Source: an uncultured Phascolarctobacterium sp. (GTDB lineage: Bacteria; Bacillota; Negativicutes; Acidaminococcales; Acidaminococcaceae). From it: 56,300 nt of DNA. The DNA lies in NCBI RefSeq assembly GCF_900753045.1, contig NZ_CAADXO010000011.1:1-56300 (forward strand), given 5' to 3'. A program made the position numbers and the translations under genes. Positions 1 to 6,891 of this stretch are shown here, in pieces (the stretch's first letter is position 1; each line of letters starts with the position of its first letter). Under the pieces are notes generated by a model, which searched no databases, was not told the origin of the DNA, and saw only the letters and a program-made list of their open reading frames with translations.

Positions 1-120
1 CTTGGGGAGAGGTGCCGAGCTTGTCGAGGCGGAGAGGGGTTCTGCCTAAAGCAATGTTTCTTTCAGGCCCCTCTCAGTCACCCTGGCGGGCGCCAGCTCC
101 CCCCAAGGGGAGCCTTTCAA
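1..120. repeat. Palindromic intergenic repeat (imperfect inverted repeat)
   Basis: Two G+C-rich arms face each other across a short A+T-rich centre. The left arm (1-40) and the reverse complement of the right arm (about 70-117) share the pattern CTTGGGG-GAG...GAGAGGGG. The right arm also contains small hairpins (CTGGCGGGCGCCAG; CTCCCC..GGGGAG). Short G+C-rich palindromic elements of this kind are dispersed in many gut Firmicutes. The left arm may be cut by the window edge. No coding potential was seen. Confidence 0.6.
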
Positions 121-163
121 TAAGCAAATTGTTAAGCTAACCCCCAATTGGAGGTGAATACCC

Positions 164-1996
164 ATGGCTAATGAAATTTACGGCAACCTGAAGGGTATCC
201 GTAATTCCGTTATTGAAGAATTAAAAACTTTTTATGATATCCGTCTGGAGGGCGGGCAGCTGCTTACAAGCGAGCTGGCTTTGCGTATGGCGGATGTTAC
301 TGATTTTATTAACCGCGAGGTGAGCGTTTATGTTGCGCGCAACGGTCAGGTGCTTGCCGTATCGGTGGGCAATGATCAGAGTGTGGAGCTGCCTCCGGTT
401 GAGGGCAGACGCGGTGCCAGCCGTTTGAGCGGCGTGCGCTGTGTGCATACCCATCCCAACGGCAATCCGCTGCTGAGCGGTGTGGATATTTCCGCGCTGA
501 AGAATAACCGTTTTGATGCGATGATTGCTGTCGGCGTTACTTCGCCTGATATCAGCCAGTCGCAGATGAGCTTCGGCATGATTACCGGTATTGACGATAA
601 CGAGCAATATCAGGTGGAATGCTACGGACCGCTGACGCTGCAGGAGGCGGAGGGAGTGTTCTTCCCGAATCTGGCGGCGATGGTGGAGCGCATCCTTGAT
701 AAGCAGACGGGCAGTGCGAGTCTGGCGCAGGGAACCGAGCGTGCGATTATCGTGGGCATGGAATACGGTGCTCCCAACAGCAGCGGCTGGACGGCCGAGG
801 ATTCTTTGGAGGAGCTGAAGCAGCTGGCAGATACTGCCGGTGCGGAGGTTGTGGCAAGATTCCTGCAGAAGCGCCCCAAGCCGGACCCGGCGTTCTTTAT
901 CGGCCGCGGCAAGGTGCAGGAGCTGGCGCTTTATGTGCAGCAGGAGAACGTAGACCTGTGCATTTTTGACGATGAGCTTTCGCCGGCACAGCAGCGTAAC
1001 ATTGAGCAGTCAATGGGTGTGCGTGTGCTAGATCGCACGGCGCTCATCCTCGATATTTTCGCTCAACGTGCGCATACTAATGAAGGCAAGCTGCAAGTTG
1101 AGCTGGCGCAGCTGCAATATACGCTGCCGCGTATTATGGGCAAGGGCCTGGCGTTGTCGCGTCTTGGCGGCGGCATCGGTACCCGTGGTCCCGGCGAAAC
1201 TAAGCTGGAGGTTGACCGCCGTCGCATCCGCGACCGCATTGCTTATATTAAGGAATGCATCGGCAAGGTTAAGAGTGTGCGCACTCTGCACCGTGCAGGA
1301 CGCGCGAAGGCGAGTGTGCCTACGGTAAGCCTTGTGGGCTACACCAACGCCGGCAAATCCACGCTTTTGAATACGCTGACTAATTCGGATATCTACGCGC
1401 AGGACCAGCTTTTCGCAACGCTGGACCCGACTACGCGCCAGTTAGATCTGCCGAATAAGCAGCAGGCTATTTTAACAGATACCGTTGGCTTTATCCAACG
1501 CTTGCCGCATCAGCTGGTTGCAGCCTTCCAGTCTACGCTGGAGGAGGTTGTGCAGTCCGACGTGCTGCTGCACGTTATTGATGTCAGCCATGAGCTGTAT
1601 AAGGAGCAGGCTGCTGCTGTTTATCAGGTTCTGGATGAACTGGGTGCCAAGGATAAGACGATTATCACGGTTTATAATAAAATTGATAAGCTGCCGCCGG
1701 ATTCCGGTCTGGCAGAGCGTTTGAGCAAGGAAGAAAACAGCATCTGCATTTCCGCTAAGGCACGTTATAATCTTGACGGCCTGCTGGCGCTGATTGCAGA
1801 AAACCTGAAGCTGAAGGCGGTAGAGGAGAGCTTCCTCGTGCCTTACAGCGATTCTGCTGCGGTAGGACGCCTGCATGATGCAGGCACTGTACTGGAGCAG
1901 GAATATCTGGCGGAGGGCACACTGCTGAAGGTGCGCCTGGACGCAGAGCAGGTGCGGCAGTTTGCCAAGTATCTTGCTGCAGATGCCAAGGCTTAG
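164..1996 (+). CDS. hflX: GTPase HflX with N-terminal JAMM-like extension
   Basis: This is a ribosome-associated GTPase of the HflX family, which binds the 50S subunit and splits or rescues stalled ribosomes in the cytoplasm. GAGGTG at 151-156 fixes the ATG at 164. Residues about 190-370 form the HflX N-terminal domain and glycine-rich linker (FIGRGK, GGGIGTRGPGE). The G domain follows with G1 GYTNAGKST near residue 392, G3 DTVGF and G4 NKID. At 610 aa the protein is about 180 residues longer than E. coli HflX (about 426 aa). The extra N-terminal part holds H95-x-H97-x7-S105-x2-D108, an exact match to the JAMM/MPN metal-site spacing. The HflX assignment is certain; metallo-isopeptidase-like activity of the extension is inference, and the domain may be structural only. 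Confidence 0.96.
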   Translation: MANEIYGNLKGIRNSVIEELKTFYDIRLEGGQLLTSELALRMADVTDFINREVSVYVARNGQVLAVSVGNDQSVELPPVEGRRGASRLSGVRCVHTHPNGNPLLSGVDISALKNNRFDAMIAVGVTSPDISQSQMSFGMITGIDDNEQYQVECYGPLTLQEAEGVFFPNLAAMVERILDKQTGSASLAQGTERAIIVGMEYGAPNSSGWTAEDSLEELKQLADTAGAEVVARFLQKRPKPDPAFFIGRGKVQELALYVQQENVDLCIFDDELSPAQQRNIEQSMGVRVLDRTALILDIFAQRAHTNEGKLQVELAQLQYTLPRIMGKGLALSRLGGGIGTRGPGETKLEVDRRRIRDRIAYIKECIGKVKSVRTLHRAGRAKASVPTVSLVGYTNAGKSTLLNTLTNSDIYAQDQLFATLDPTTRQLDLPNKQQAILTDTVGFIQRLPHQLVAAFQSTLEEVVQSDVLLHVIDVSHELYKEQAAAVYQVLDELGAKDKTIITVYNKIDKLPPDSGLAERLSKEENSICISAKARYNLDGLLALIAENLKLKAVEESFLVPYSDSAAVGRLHDAGTVLEQEYLAEGTLLKVRLDAEQVRQFAKYLAADAKA

Positions 1997-2044
1997 GATG
2001 AATTGGCGTTATGCCGAAAAATATAAAAATATCAGGTGAGAATT

Positions 2045-3286
2045 TTGGTTGATTACAATGCATTAGAGCAGGCAGCCTTAGCTGAGGTTGCTAAACATAC
2101 CGCAGAGCTGGAAGCAGCAGCTTTGTACAATACTGAAAAGGTTATTGCGGCTTTCCGTAATAACATGGTTTCCGACTACTACTTGAAGCCTACTACAGGC
2201 TACGGCTACAGTGATGTGGGTCGCGATACTCTGGATCTGATTTACGCAGAGCTGTTCAAAACCGAGGCTGCATTGGTGCGTTCTCAGTTCGTCAGCGGTA
2301 CACATGCGCTGGCAGTTGCTCTGCTGGGCAACCTGCGCGCAGGCGATGAGCTGATTGCTGTAACCGGTGCTCCTTATGACACTATGCAGACTATTATCGG
2401 CTCTCCGGTTAAAACTCCCGGCTCCTTGGTTGACTTGGGTGTAAACTATAAGGAGCTGCCGATGACCGGTGATCATGTTGACCTGGAGGCTGTAAGAAAT
2501 GCTGTTACCTCCAAGACTACGATGATTCATATTCAGCGCTCCTGCGGCTACAGCAGTGAACGTAAGACTATTGACGTTGCTGAAATCGGCCGTATCTGCA
2601 GTGCTGCTAAGGAAGCTAACCCGAATGTTATCTGCTTTGTCGATAACTGCTACGGCGAGTTTATCGAGAAGCAGGAGCCTACCGAGGTTGGCGCTGACTT
2701 GATGGCAGGTTCTCTGATTAAGAATCTGGGCGGTGGTCTGGCTCCGACCGGCGGTTATATTGTCGGCCGTGCCGATTTGGTTGAGAACGCTTCCTACCGT
2801 CTTACCGCTCCCGGTCTGGGCGGCGAGATGGGCGCAACTTTGGGCGATACCGCGCGTGAGTTCTATCAGGGACTTTTCCTGGCTCCGCATATTGTGGTGC
2901 AGGCTGTTAAGACTGCTATTTTTGCGGCTGCTGTTTTCAAGGGCCTGGGCTATGCTGTTAAGCCGCTGCCGGAGGAACGCCGCAGCGATATTATTCAGGC
3001 TATTACCTTGGAGAGCAAGCAGCGTCTGTGCGATTTCTGTGTTGCTATTCAGGGCAATTCTCCTGTTGATGCGCACGTTGAGCCGGTTCCGAGTCCGCTG
3101 CCGGGTTATCAGGATGAGATTATTATGGCTGCGGGTACTTTTGTACAGGGCGCTTCTATTGAGCTGAGTGCCGATGGTCCGTGCCGTGAGCCGTTTAATG
3201 TTTTCTTCCAGGGCGGTTTGACTTTTGAGCATGGTCGTCTGGCGATTATGGCGGCGGCTAAGCGTGTGGGGCCTAAAGAGGCGTAA
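2045..3286 (+). CDS. PLP-dependent Met-gamma-lyase / aluminium-resistance family protein
   Basis: This is a fold-type I pyridoxal-phosphate enzyme of the family annotated as cystathionine beta-lyase family protein involved in aluminium resistance (Met_gamma_lyase family). Seen motifs include SGTHALAVAL near the cofactor phosphate, CFVDNCYGEF (the Asp that contacts the pyridine N) and GSLIKNLGGG with the Schiff-base Lys. The length of 413 aa is normal for the family. The frame is open from a GTG at 2036, but AGGTGAG (2034-2040) sits at ribosome-site distance from the TTG at 2045, so I place the start there; 2036 remains possible. It lies 48 bp downstream of hflX and may be co-transcribed. The physiological substrate is unknown, probably a sulfur amino acid. 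Confidence 0.85.
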   Translation: MVDYNALEQAALAEVAKHTAELEAAALYNTEKVIAAFRNNMVSDYYLKPTTGYGYSDVGRDTLDLIYAELFKTEAALVRSQFVSGTHALAVALLGNLRAGDELIAVTGAPYDTMQTIIGSPVKTPGSLVDLGVNYKELPMTGDHVDLEAVRNAVTSKTTMIHIQRSCGYSSERKTIDVAEIGRICSAAKEANPNVICFVDNCYGEFIEKQEPTEVGADLMAGSLIKNLGGGLAPTGGYIVGRADLVENASYRLTAPGLGGEMGATLGDTAREFYQGLFLAPHIVVQAVKTAIFAAAVFKGLGYAVKPLPEERRSDIIQAITLESKQRLCDFCVAIQGNSPVDAHVEPVPSPLPGYQDEIIMAAGTFVQGASIELSADGPCREPFNVFFQGGLTFEHGRLAIMAAAKRVGPKEA

Positions 3287-3294
3287 TAAAGTTA

Positions 3295-3508
3295 AAGATT
3301 CGTAATTAAATCTCATTCCGTTCAAAAGAATTGCGGGCGCTCGTTTCGTGTGGAACCAAGACGAAGTGCCGAAAAACTCGCGCTAAGCTAAAAAATTATG
3401 CAATATTAGCTTGCATAGCGCTCAGACAGTTTCGGCCCTTCGGTGGTTCCAGACACTTACTCGCTGCAATTATTATTTCTCTGCATGAGATTTTAATTAC
3501 TCAATGTA
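3295..3508. repeat. About 210-bp imperfect palindromic element
   Basis: The two halves of this gene-free stretch are inverted copies of each other. Matching blocks from outside to centre are TAATTAAATCTCAT (3304-3316) against ATGAGATTTTAATTA (3484-3498), AATTGC, GTGT..GGAACCA (3348-3357) against TGGTTCCAGACAC (3444-3456), GCCGAAA against TTTCGGCC (3430-3437), and GCGCTAAGCTAA against TTAGCTTGCATAGCGC (3406-3421). It resembles a decayed MITE or a repeat that would fold into one long hairpin. A 66-codon open frame inside it has no coding support. Confidence 0.6.
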
Positions 3509-3607
3509 GCTTGCTCTTAGCTTTGCAATAAGAGTTCATTTATCCAATTTAGTTTGCTCTTAACCTTGCAATAAAGTTTCGGTTACTCAATTTAGTCTGG
3601 CATCGAA
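3497..3607. repeat. 43-bp degenerate tandem repeat, about 2.5 copies
   Basis: Units start at 3497, 3540 and 3583, an exact 43-bp period. The core of the first two is TTA-TCAAT-TAG-TTGCTCTTA-C-TTGCAATAA; the third unit is truncated after CAATTTAGTCTGGCATCG. The array abuts the right end of the large palindrome and ends about 45 bp before the tctB-like gene. There are too few copies and no spacer/repeat pattern, so it is not a CRISPR array. Confidence 0.65.
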
Positions 3608-3650
3608 TTGACGTCAATTTTGATGGCGGAGTTGTTTAAGGATGATTTAT

Positions 3651-4121
3651 ATGAATAACATGGCAGTATGTAATTATATAGTGGGCGTGCTGGGCGCGGT
3701 TATCGGCGGTCTGATTATGCAGGCGGCGGCAGCCTTTCCGCTGGAGTTTACGGAGAACGGCCCCGGTCCCGGCTTCTGGCCTTTTACGCTGGGTGCGGTG
3801 CTGGGCGCTGTTTCGGTTTTGCTGCTGCTTTATACCTTTATCAATAAAACTGATTTACATGGCGTGAAGGTGCAGCTTTCCTCGACAGGCAACAAGCGCG
3901 TTTATTTAATGATGGGCTTTGTTGTTTTGTTCTGTGTGCTCATCAGCATTCTTGGCTTTTATCCGGCAGCGGCACTTATGATTCCGGCTGTTATGCGTCT
4001 TATGGATTATCGCAATTATAAGGTAATCGGCCTGACAACGGTGTTGTGTCTGCTGTTTATTTATCTTGTTTTCGGCATGCTGCTGCATACGCAGATGCCG
4101 CAATCTGTATTCATGGAGTAG
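3651..4121 (+). CDS. TctB-like small permease subunit of a TTT transporter
   Basis: This is the small membrane subunit (4 predicted TM helices, 156 aa) of a tripartite tricarboxylate transporter. It pairs with the large TctA subunit directly downstream (12 bp gap) to import carboxylates using an ion gradient. Hydrophobic stretches lie at about residues 6-28, 45-62, 85-105 and 125-145; the conserved loop has GPGPGFWPF, typical for TctB. Two ATGs are available (3642 and 3651). TAAGGA overlaps the first, so the second is preferred. No TctC-type binding-protein gene is next to it, so the substrate receptor must be elsewhere. Confidence 0.8.
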   Translation: MNNMAVCNYIVGVLGAVIGGLIMQAAAAFPLEFTENGPGPGFWPFTLGAVLGAVSVLLLLYTFINKTDLHGVKVQLSSTGNKRVYLMMGFVVLFCVLISILGFYPAAALMIPAVMRLMDYRNYKVIGLTTVLCLLFIYLVFGMLLHTQMPQSVFME

Positions 4122-4133
4122 GGGGTCATACTG

Positions 4134-5615
4134 ATGGTTGATATAATGAGCGCATTAAATATGATTTTCGTCCCCATGAATCTGTTGGGACTTTTCTTCG
4201 GCGTGCTGGTGGGCATTGCCTTCGGCTGTATGCCCGGCCTGAGCGTTAACATGGGCCTGGCGCTGCTGTTTCCGCTGGCCTTTACCTTTCACGGCATCGG
4301 CGGCATTCTGATGCTGCTTGGCATTTACTGCGGTGCGATTTACGGCGGCAGTATTTCGGCAATCCTGTTGAAAACTCCGGGTACGCCTGCTTCCGTAGCG
4401 ACTACTCTAGATGGTTACCCTATGGCGACGAAGATGGGGCAGCCCGGACGTGCTCTCGGTCTTTCTACATTGGCCAGCACTTTCGGCGGTATTTTCAGTA
4501 CCGTTTGCCTGATTTTGCTGGCACCGCAGCTGGCAAAGGTTGCGCTGCAGTTTTCCAAGCCGGAATATTTTGCTTTGGCTATTTTCGGCCTCAGTATTAT
4601 TACGAGCGTTTCCTCCGGCAGTGTTATCAAGGGCATTATGGGCGGTCTTATCGGCCTGTTCCTGGCGACTGTTGGCATTGACGGTATGAGCGGCGCGATT
4701 CGCTTCACCCTGGACACTAACTATTTTATGGGCGGTGTATCCTTTATTCCTGTGCTGATCGGCGTGTTTGCCTTTGCGCAGGTGTTGAGCAGTATTGAGG
4801 ATTATTATCATAATGAACGTCAGGAGCAGCACATGATGCTGGACCGTCTGCTGCCTTCGTTTGATGATATCAAGAGAGTGTTTACCACGCTTTTGCGTTC
4901 CTCCTTCATCGGTACCTTCATCGGCTGTGTGCCCGGTACCGGCGGCGATATCGCTTCCTTTGTTTCCTATGACCAGGCGAAACGCTGGTCTAAGCACAGC
5001 AAGAACTTCGGCAACGGCGAGCCAGAGGGCATTGTAGCCTCCGAGGCAGGCAACAACGCTGTATCTGGCGGTGCTTTTATTCCCGTGCTGACGTTGGGTA
5101 TCCCCGGCGACGGCGCAACGGCAATTATGATGGGCGCGTTGATGGTTCAGGGCCTGCAGCCTGGTCCTTTGCTGTTTGTCGAGAAGGCGCCCGATGTTTA
5201 TGCTATCTTCATCGGTCTGCTGCTGGCTAACGTGATTATGGGCATCATGGGCTTTTCGTTAATCAGACTTTTTATGAAGGTTGTTAACGTGCCTGTACAC
5301 ATTTTGCTGCCGATTATCGTAATGATGACCTTCGTAGGCACTTATTCCTACAATAATTCGATGAACGATGTTTATCTGATGGTGGCAAGCGGTTTTTTAG
5401 GTTACTTTATGAATAAGCTGGGCTTTTCTATGTCGGCGATTATCATCGGCATTATTCTCGGCGGTATGGCAGAGCAGAACTTTGTCGGCTCGCTGATTAT
5501 GAGTGACGGCAGCTTTGCTATTTTCTTCCAGCGTCCGCTGTGCCTGTTCTTCCTGGTGGCAGCACTTTTATCACTGCTTTCGCCGCTTTTCGGCAAGCTG
5601 TTCAAAAGAAGCTAA
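4134..5615 (+). CDS. TctA-like large permease subunit of a TTT transporter
   Basis: This is a 493-aa polytopic inner-membrane protein of the TctA family, the 12-TM translocating subunit of tripartite tricarboxylate transporters. Family signatures seen are the glycine-rich GCMPGLSVNMGLALL near residue 37, IYGGSISAILLKTPGTP near residue 67, and the internally related second-half motif GCVPGTGGDIASFVSYDQA near residue 263 with LGIPGDGATAIMMG near residue 322. The length fits the family (about 500 aa). It is almost certainly in one operon with the TctB-like gene. The substrate (citrate, succinate or another carboxylate) cannot be told from sequence. An apparent sigma-70 promoter for the next gene starts 7 bp after the stop codon. 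Confidence 0.93.
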   Translation: MVDIMSALNMIFVPMNLLGLFFGVLVGIAFGCMPGLSVNMGLALLFPLAFTFHGIGGILMLLGIYCGAIYGGSISAILLKTPGTPASVATTLDGYPMATKMGQPGRALGLSTLASTFGGIFSTVCLILLAPQLAKVALQFSKPEYFALAIFGLSIITSVSSGSVIKGIMGGLIGLFLATVGIDGMSGAIRFTLDTNYFMGGVSFIPVLIGVFAFAQVLSSIEDYYHNERQEQHMMLDRLLPSFDDIKRVFTTLLRSSFIGTFIGCVPGTGGDIASFVSYDQAKRWSKHSKNFGNGEPEGIVASEAGNNAVSGGAFIPVLTLGIPGDGATAIMMGALMVQGLQPGPLLFVEKAPDVYAIFIGLLLANVIMGIMGFSLIRLFMKVVNVPVHILLPIIVMMTFVGTYSYNNSMNDVYLMVASGFLGYFMNKLGFSMSAIIIGIILGGMAEQNFVGSLIMSDGSFAIFFQRPLCLFFLVAALLSLLSPLFGKLFKRS

Positions 5616-5622
5616 ATTTTAC

Positions 5623-5651
5623 TTGACAAACTCCCTGCGTTTGGCTAAACT
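5623..5651 (+). promoter_or_regulatory. Sigma-70 promoter of the Mn2+ riboswitch transcript
   Basis: TTGACA at 5623-5628, 17-bp spacer, TAAACT at 5646-5651. Transcription would start just upstream of the conserved riboswitch core. Confidence 0.8.
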
Positions 5652-5657
5652 AAGCAT

Positions 5658-5738
5658 ATAAAGGGAGTAGCTTGCACGCATGGCGTGTTCACTCTGTCGT
5701 CAGTACGATTGCTTCGGCAATCCGGCTTTGTGACTAAG
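5658..5738 (+). promoter_or_regulatory. yybP-ykoY (Mn2+-sensing) riboswitch
   Basis: The aptamer consensus is plain: AAAGGGAGTAGC at the 5' side (5660-5672), CTGTCGTCAGTACG in the middle (5693-5707), a GATTGC-TTCG-GCAATC hairpin, and CCGGCTTTGTGAC at the 3' side (5722-5734). This class binds Mn2+ and commonly controls metal efflux genes. It is followed directly by an intrinsic terminator and then a cation exchanger gene, so control is probably by Mn2+-dependent anti-termination, raising exporter expression when Mn2+ is high. Confidence 0.93.
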
Positions 5739-5739
5739 T

Positions 5740-5790
5740 AGCGAGACTTTGTTGTAATTTTATTGCAGCAATGTCTCGCTTTTTTGTTTT
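5740..5790 (+). terminator. Riboswitch expression-platform terminator
   Basis: AGCGAGAC (5740-5747) pairs with GTCTCGCT (5773-5780), and the stem continues inward (TTGTTGTAAT with ATTGCAGCAA, using G-U pairs); the tract TTTTTTGTTTTT follows. It lies between the Mn2+ aptamer and the exporter start codon. Confidence 0.88.
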
Positions 5791-5821
5791 TAGGGACGGC
5801 TGCAAATCAAGGAGGAAGAAA

Positions 5822-6748
5822 ATGGAAATAGCTTTACAGTTTGTTTTATTGGCTTTAGGCTTTGTGATGCTCGGTAAGGGTGCGGACTGGTTCGTAGAGG
5901 GCGCAGCAGGCATTGCCATGCGCTTTGGCATTCCGCAGCTGGTAATTGGTCTTACTATTGTAGCGATGGGCACGAGTGCGCCGGAGGCAGCGGTAAGTAT
6001 CGCGGCGGCGATGAAGGGTAACGCTGATATTACTATCGGTAACATTCTTGGCAGTAATATTCTTAATATCCTGGTGATTCTCGGTCTTGCAGCATCTATT
6101 GTGCCGATTGCGGTAGCGCGTTCTACCGTACGCATCGAAATGCCCTTTATGATTGCCATTACCGCACTGCTGTTCTATCAGGGACGCGACGGCAGCATAA
6201 GTCTGGCAGACGGCGGTGTGCTTATGGTGGCCTTTGCCGTATATATGATGTATCTGTACACGATGGCGATGAAGAGTAATGTCGACAGTGATCTGGAGGA
6301 GCCCGGCCTGCCGCTGGGACGCTGTATTTTGAGCGCAGTGGGCGGTCTGGCGCTGATTATTGCCGGCAGTAATGTTACCGTAGGCGCAGCAACCTCCATT
6401 GCAACCTATGCGGGACTCAGCGAGCGTTTTATCGGCCTGACGATTGTAGCCTTGGGCACCTCACTGCCGGAGCTGTTTACCTCTGTAGCGGCGGCACGCC
6501 GCGGCAATGCGGATATTGCGATAGGCAATATCGTCGGCAGCAACATTTTCAATATCCTTTTCGTAGTAGGCTTGTCGGCGCTGATTATCGACATTCCCTT
6601 CGCGTCTGCCTTCAACTTTGATACCTATGTAGCGCTTGGTGCTGCCGTGCTTCTGTGGCTGTGCGTGCTGCGTACTCAGCGCTTGCAGCGCTGGGCAGGT
6701 GCGCTGATGCTGGTGTGCTATGCGGCGTATCTGGGATATATTCTGTAA
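5822..6748 (+). CDS. CaCA-family cation/Ca2+ exchanger (YrbG/CaxA-like)
   Basis: This is a 308-aa inner-membrane cation antiporter with two homologous alpha-repeats. The first has GTSAPEAAVS and GNADITIGNILGSNILNI; the second has GTSLPELFTS and GNADIAIGNIVGSNIFNI. These carry the acidic and polar residues that coordinate the cation in Na+/Ca2+ exchangers. About ten TM segments are predicted. AAGGAGGAAG (5808-5817) fixes the ATG at 5822; an in-frame upstream ATG at 5771 lies inside the terminator hairpin and is rejected. The Mn2+ riboswitch upstream implies that the physiological job is, at least in part, Mn2+ export; that is inference, since the family is usually labelled Ca2+/Na+. Confidence 0.92.
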   Translation: MEIALQFVLLALGFVMLGKGADWFVEGAAGIAMRFGIPQLVIGLTIVAMGTSAPEAAVSIAAAMKGNADITIGNILGSNILNILVILGLAASIVPIAVARSTVRIEMPFMIAITALLFYQGRDGSISLADGGVLMVAFAVYMMYLYTMAMKSNVDSDLEEPGLPLGRCILSAVGGLALIIAGSNVTVGAATSIATYAGLSERFIGLTIVALGTSLPELFTSVAAARRGNADIAIGNIVGSNIFNILFVVGLSALIIDIPFASAFNFDTYVALGAAVLLWLCVLRTQRLQRWAGALMLVCYAAYLGYIL

Positions 6749-6811
6749 GGTTGAAGTAATGTTAAAAATTTTGCTGTTGAATAATATGTCATTAGGAATT
6801 ATCAGAAAAAA

Positions 6812-6822
6812 TATGATATAAT
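6812..6822 (+). promoter_or_regulatory. Extended -10 promoter for the ATPase/HEPN gene pair
   Basis: TGATATAAT (6814-6822) is an extended -10 box, about 70 bp before the giant gene. No convincing -35 box is seen at the proper distance. No terminator was found between the exchanger stop (6748) and this site. Confidence 0.5.
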
Positions 6823-6891
6823 ATGTAAGTAGCAAATTGGTTTTACTTACTCAGTTCACTTATTATATTTATTAGCGAAGGAGTTTTGTTT

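Noticed and set aside
2078..3325. Long open frame (415 codons) on the - strand opposite the PLP enzyme
   Set aside because: It mirrors the codon pattern of the + strand gene, has no ribosome site or recognisable domain, and the + strand product has clear family motifs.
3331..3531. 66-codon + strand frame
   Set aside because: It lies wholly within the palindromic/tandem repeat element and has no ribosome site.
3497..3607. Possible CRISPR array
   Set aside because: Direct 43-bp tandem copies without unique spacers, only 2.5 units, and no cas genes.
5771..5821. Upstream ATG extension of the cation exchanger
   Set aside because: It falls inside the terminator hairpin and adds residues without family similarity; AAGGAGGAAG selects 5822.
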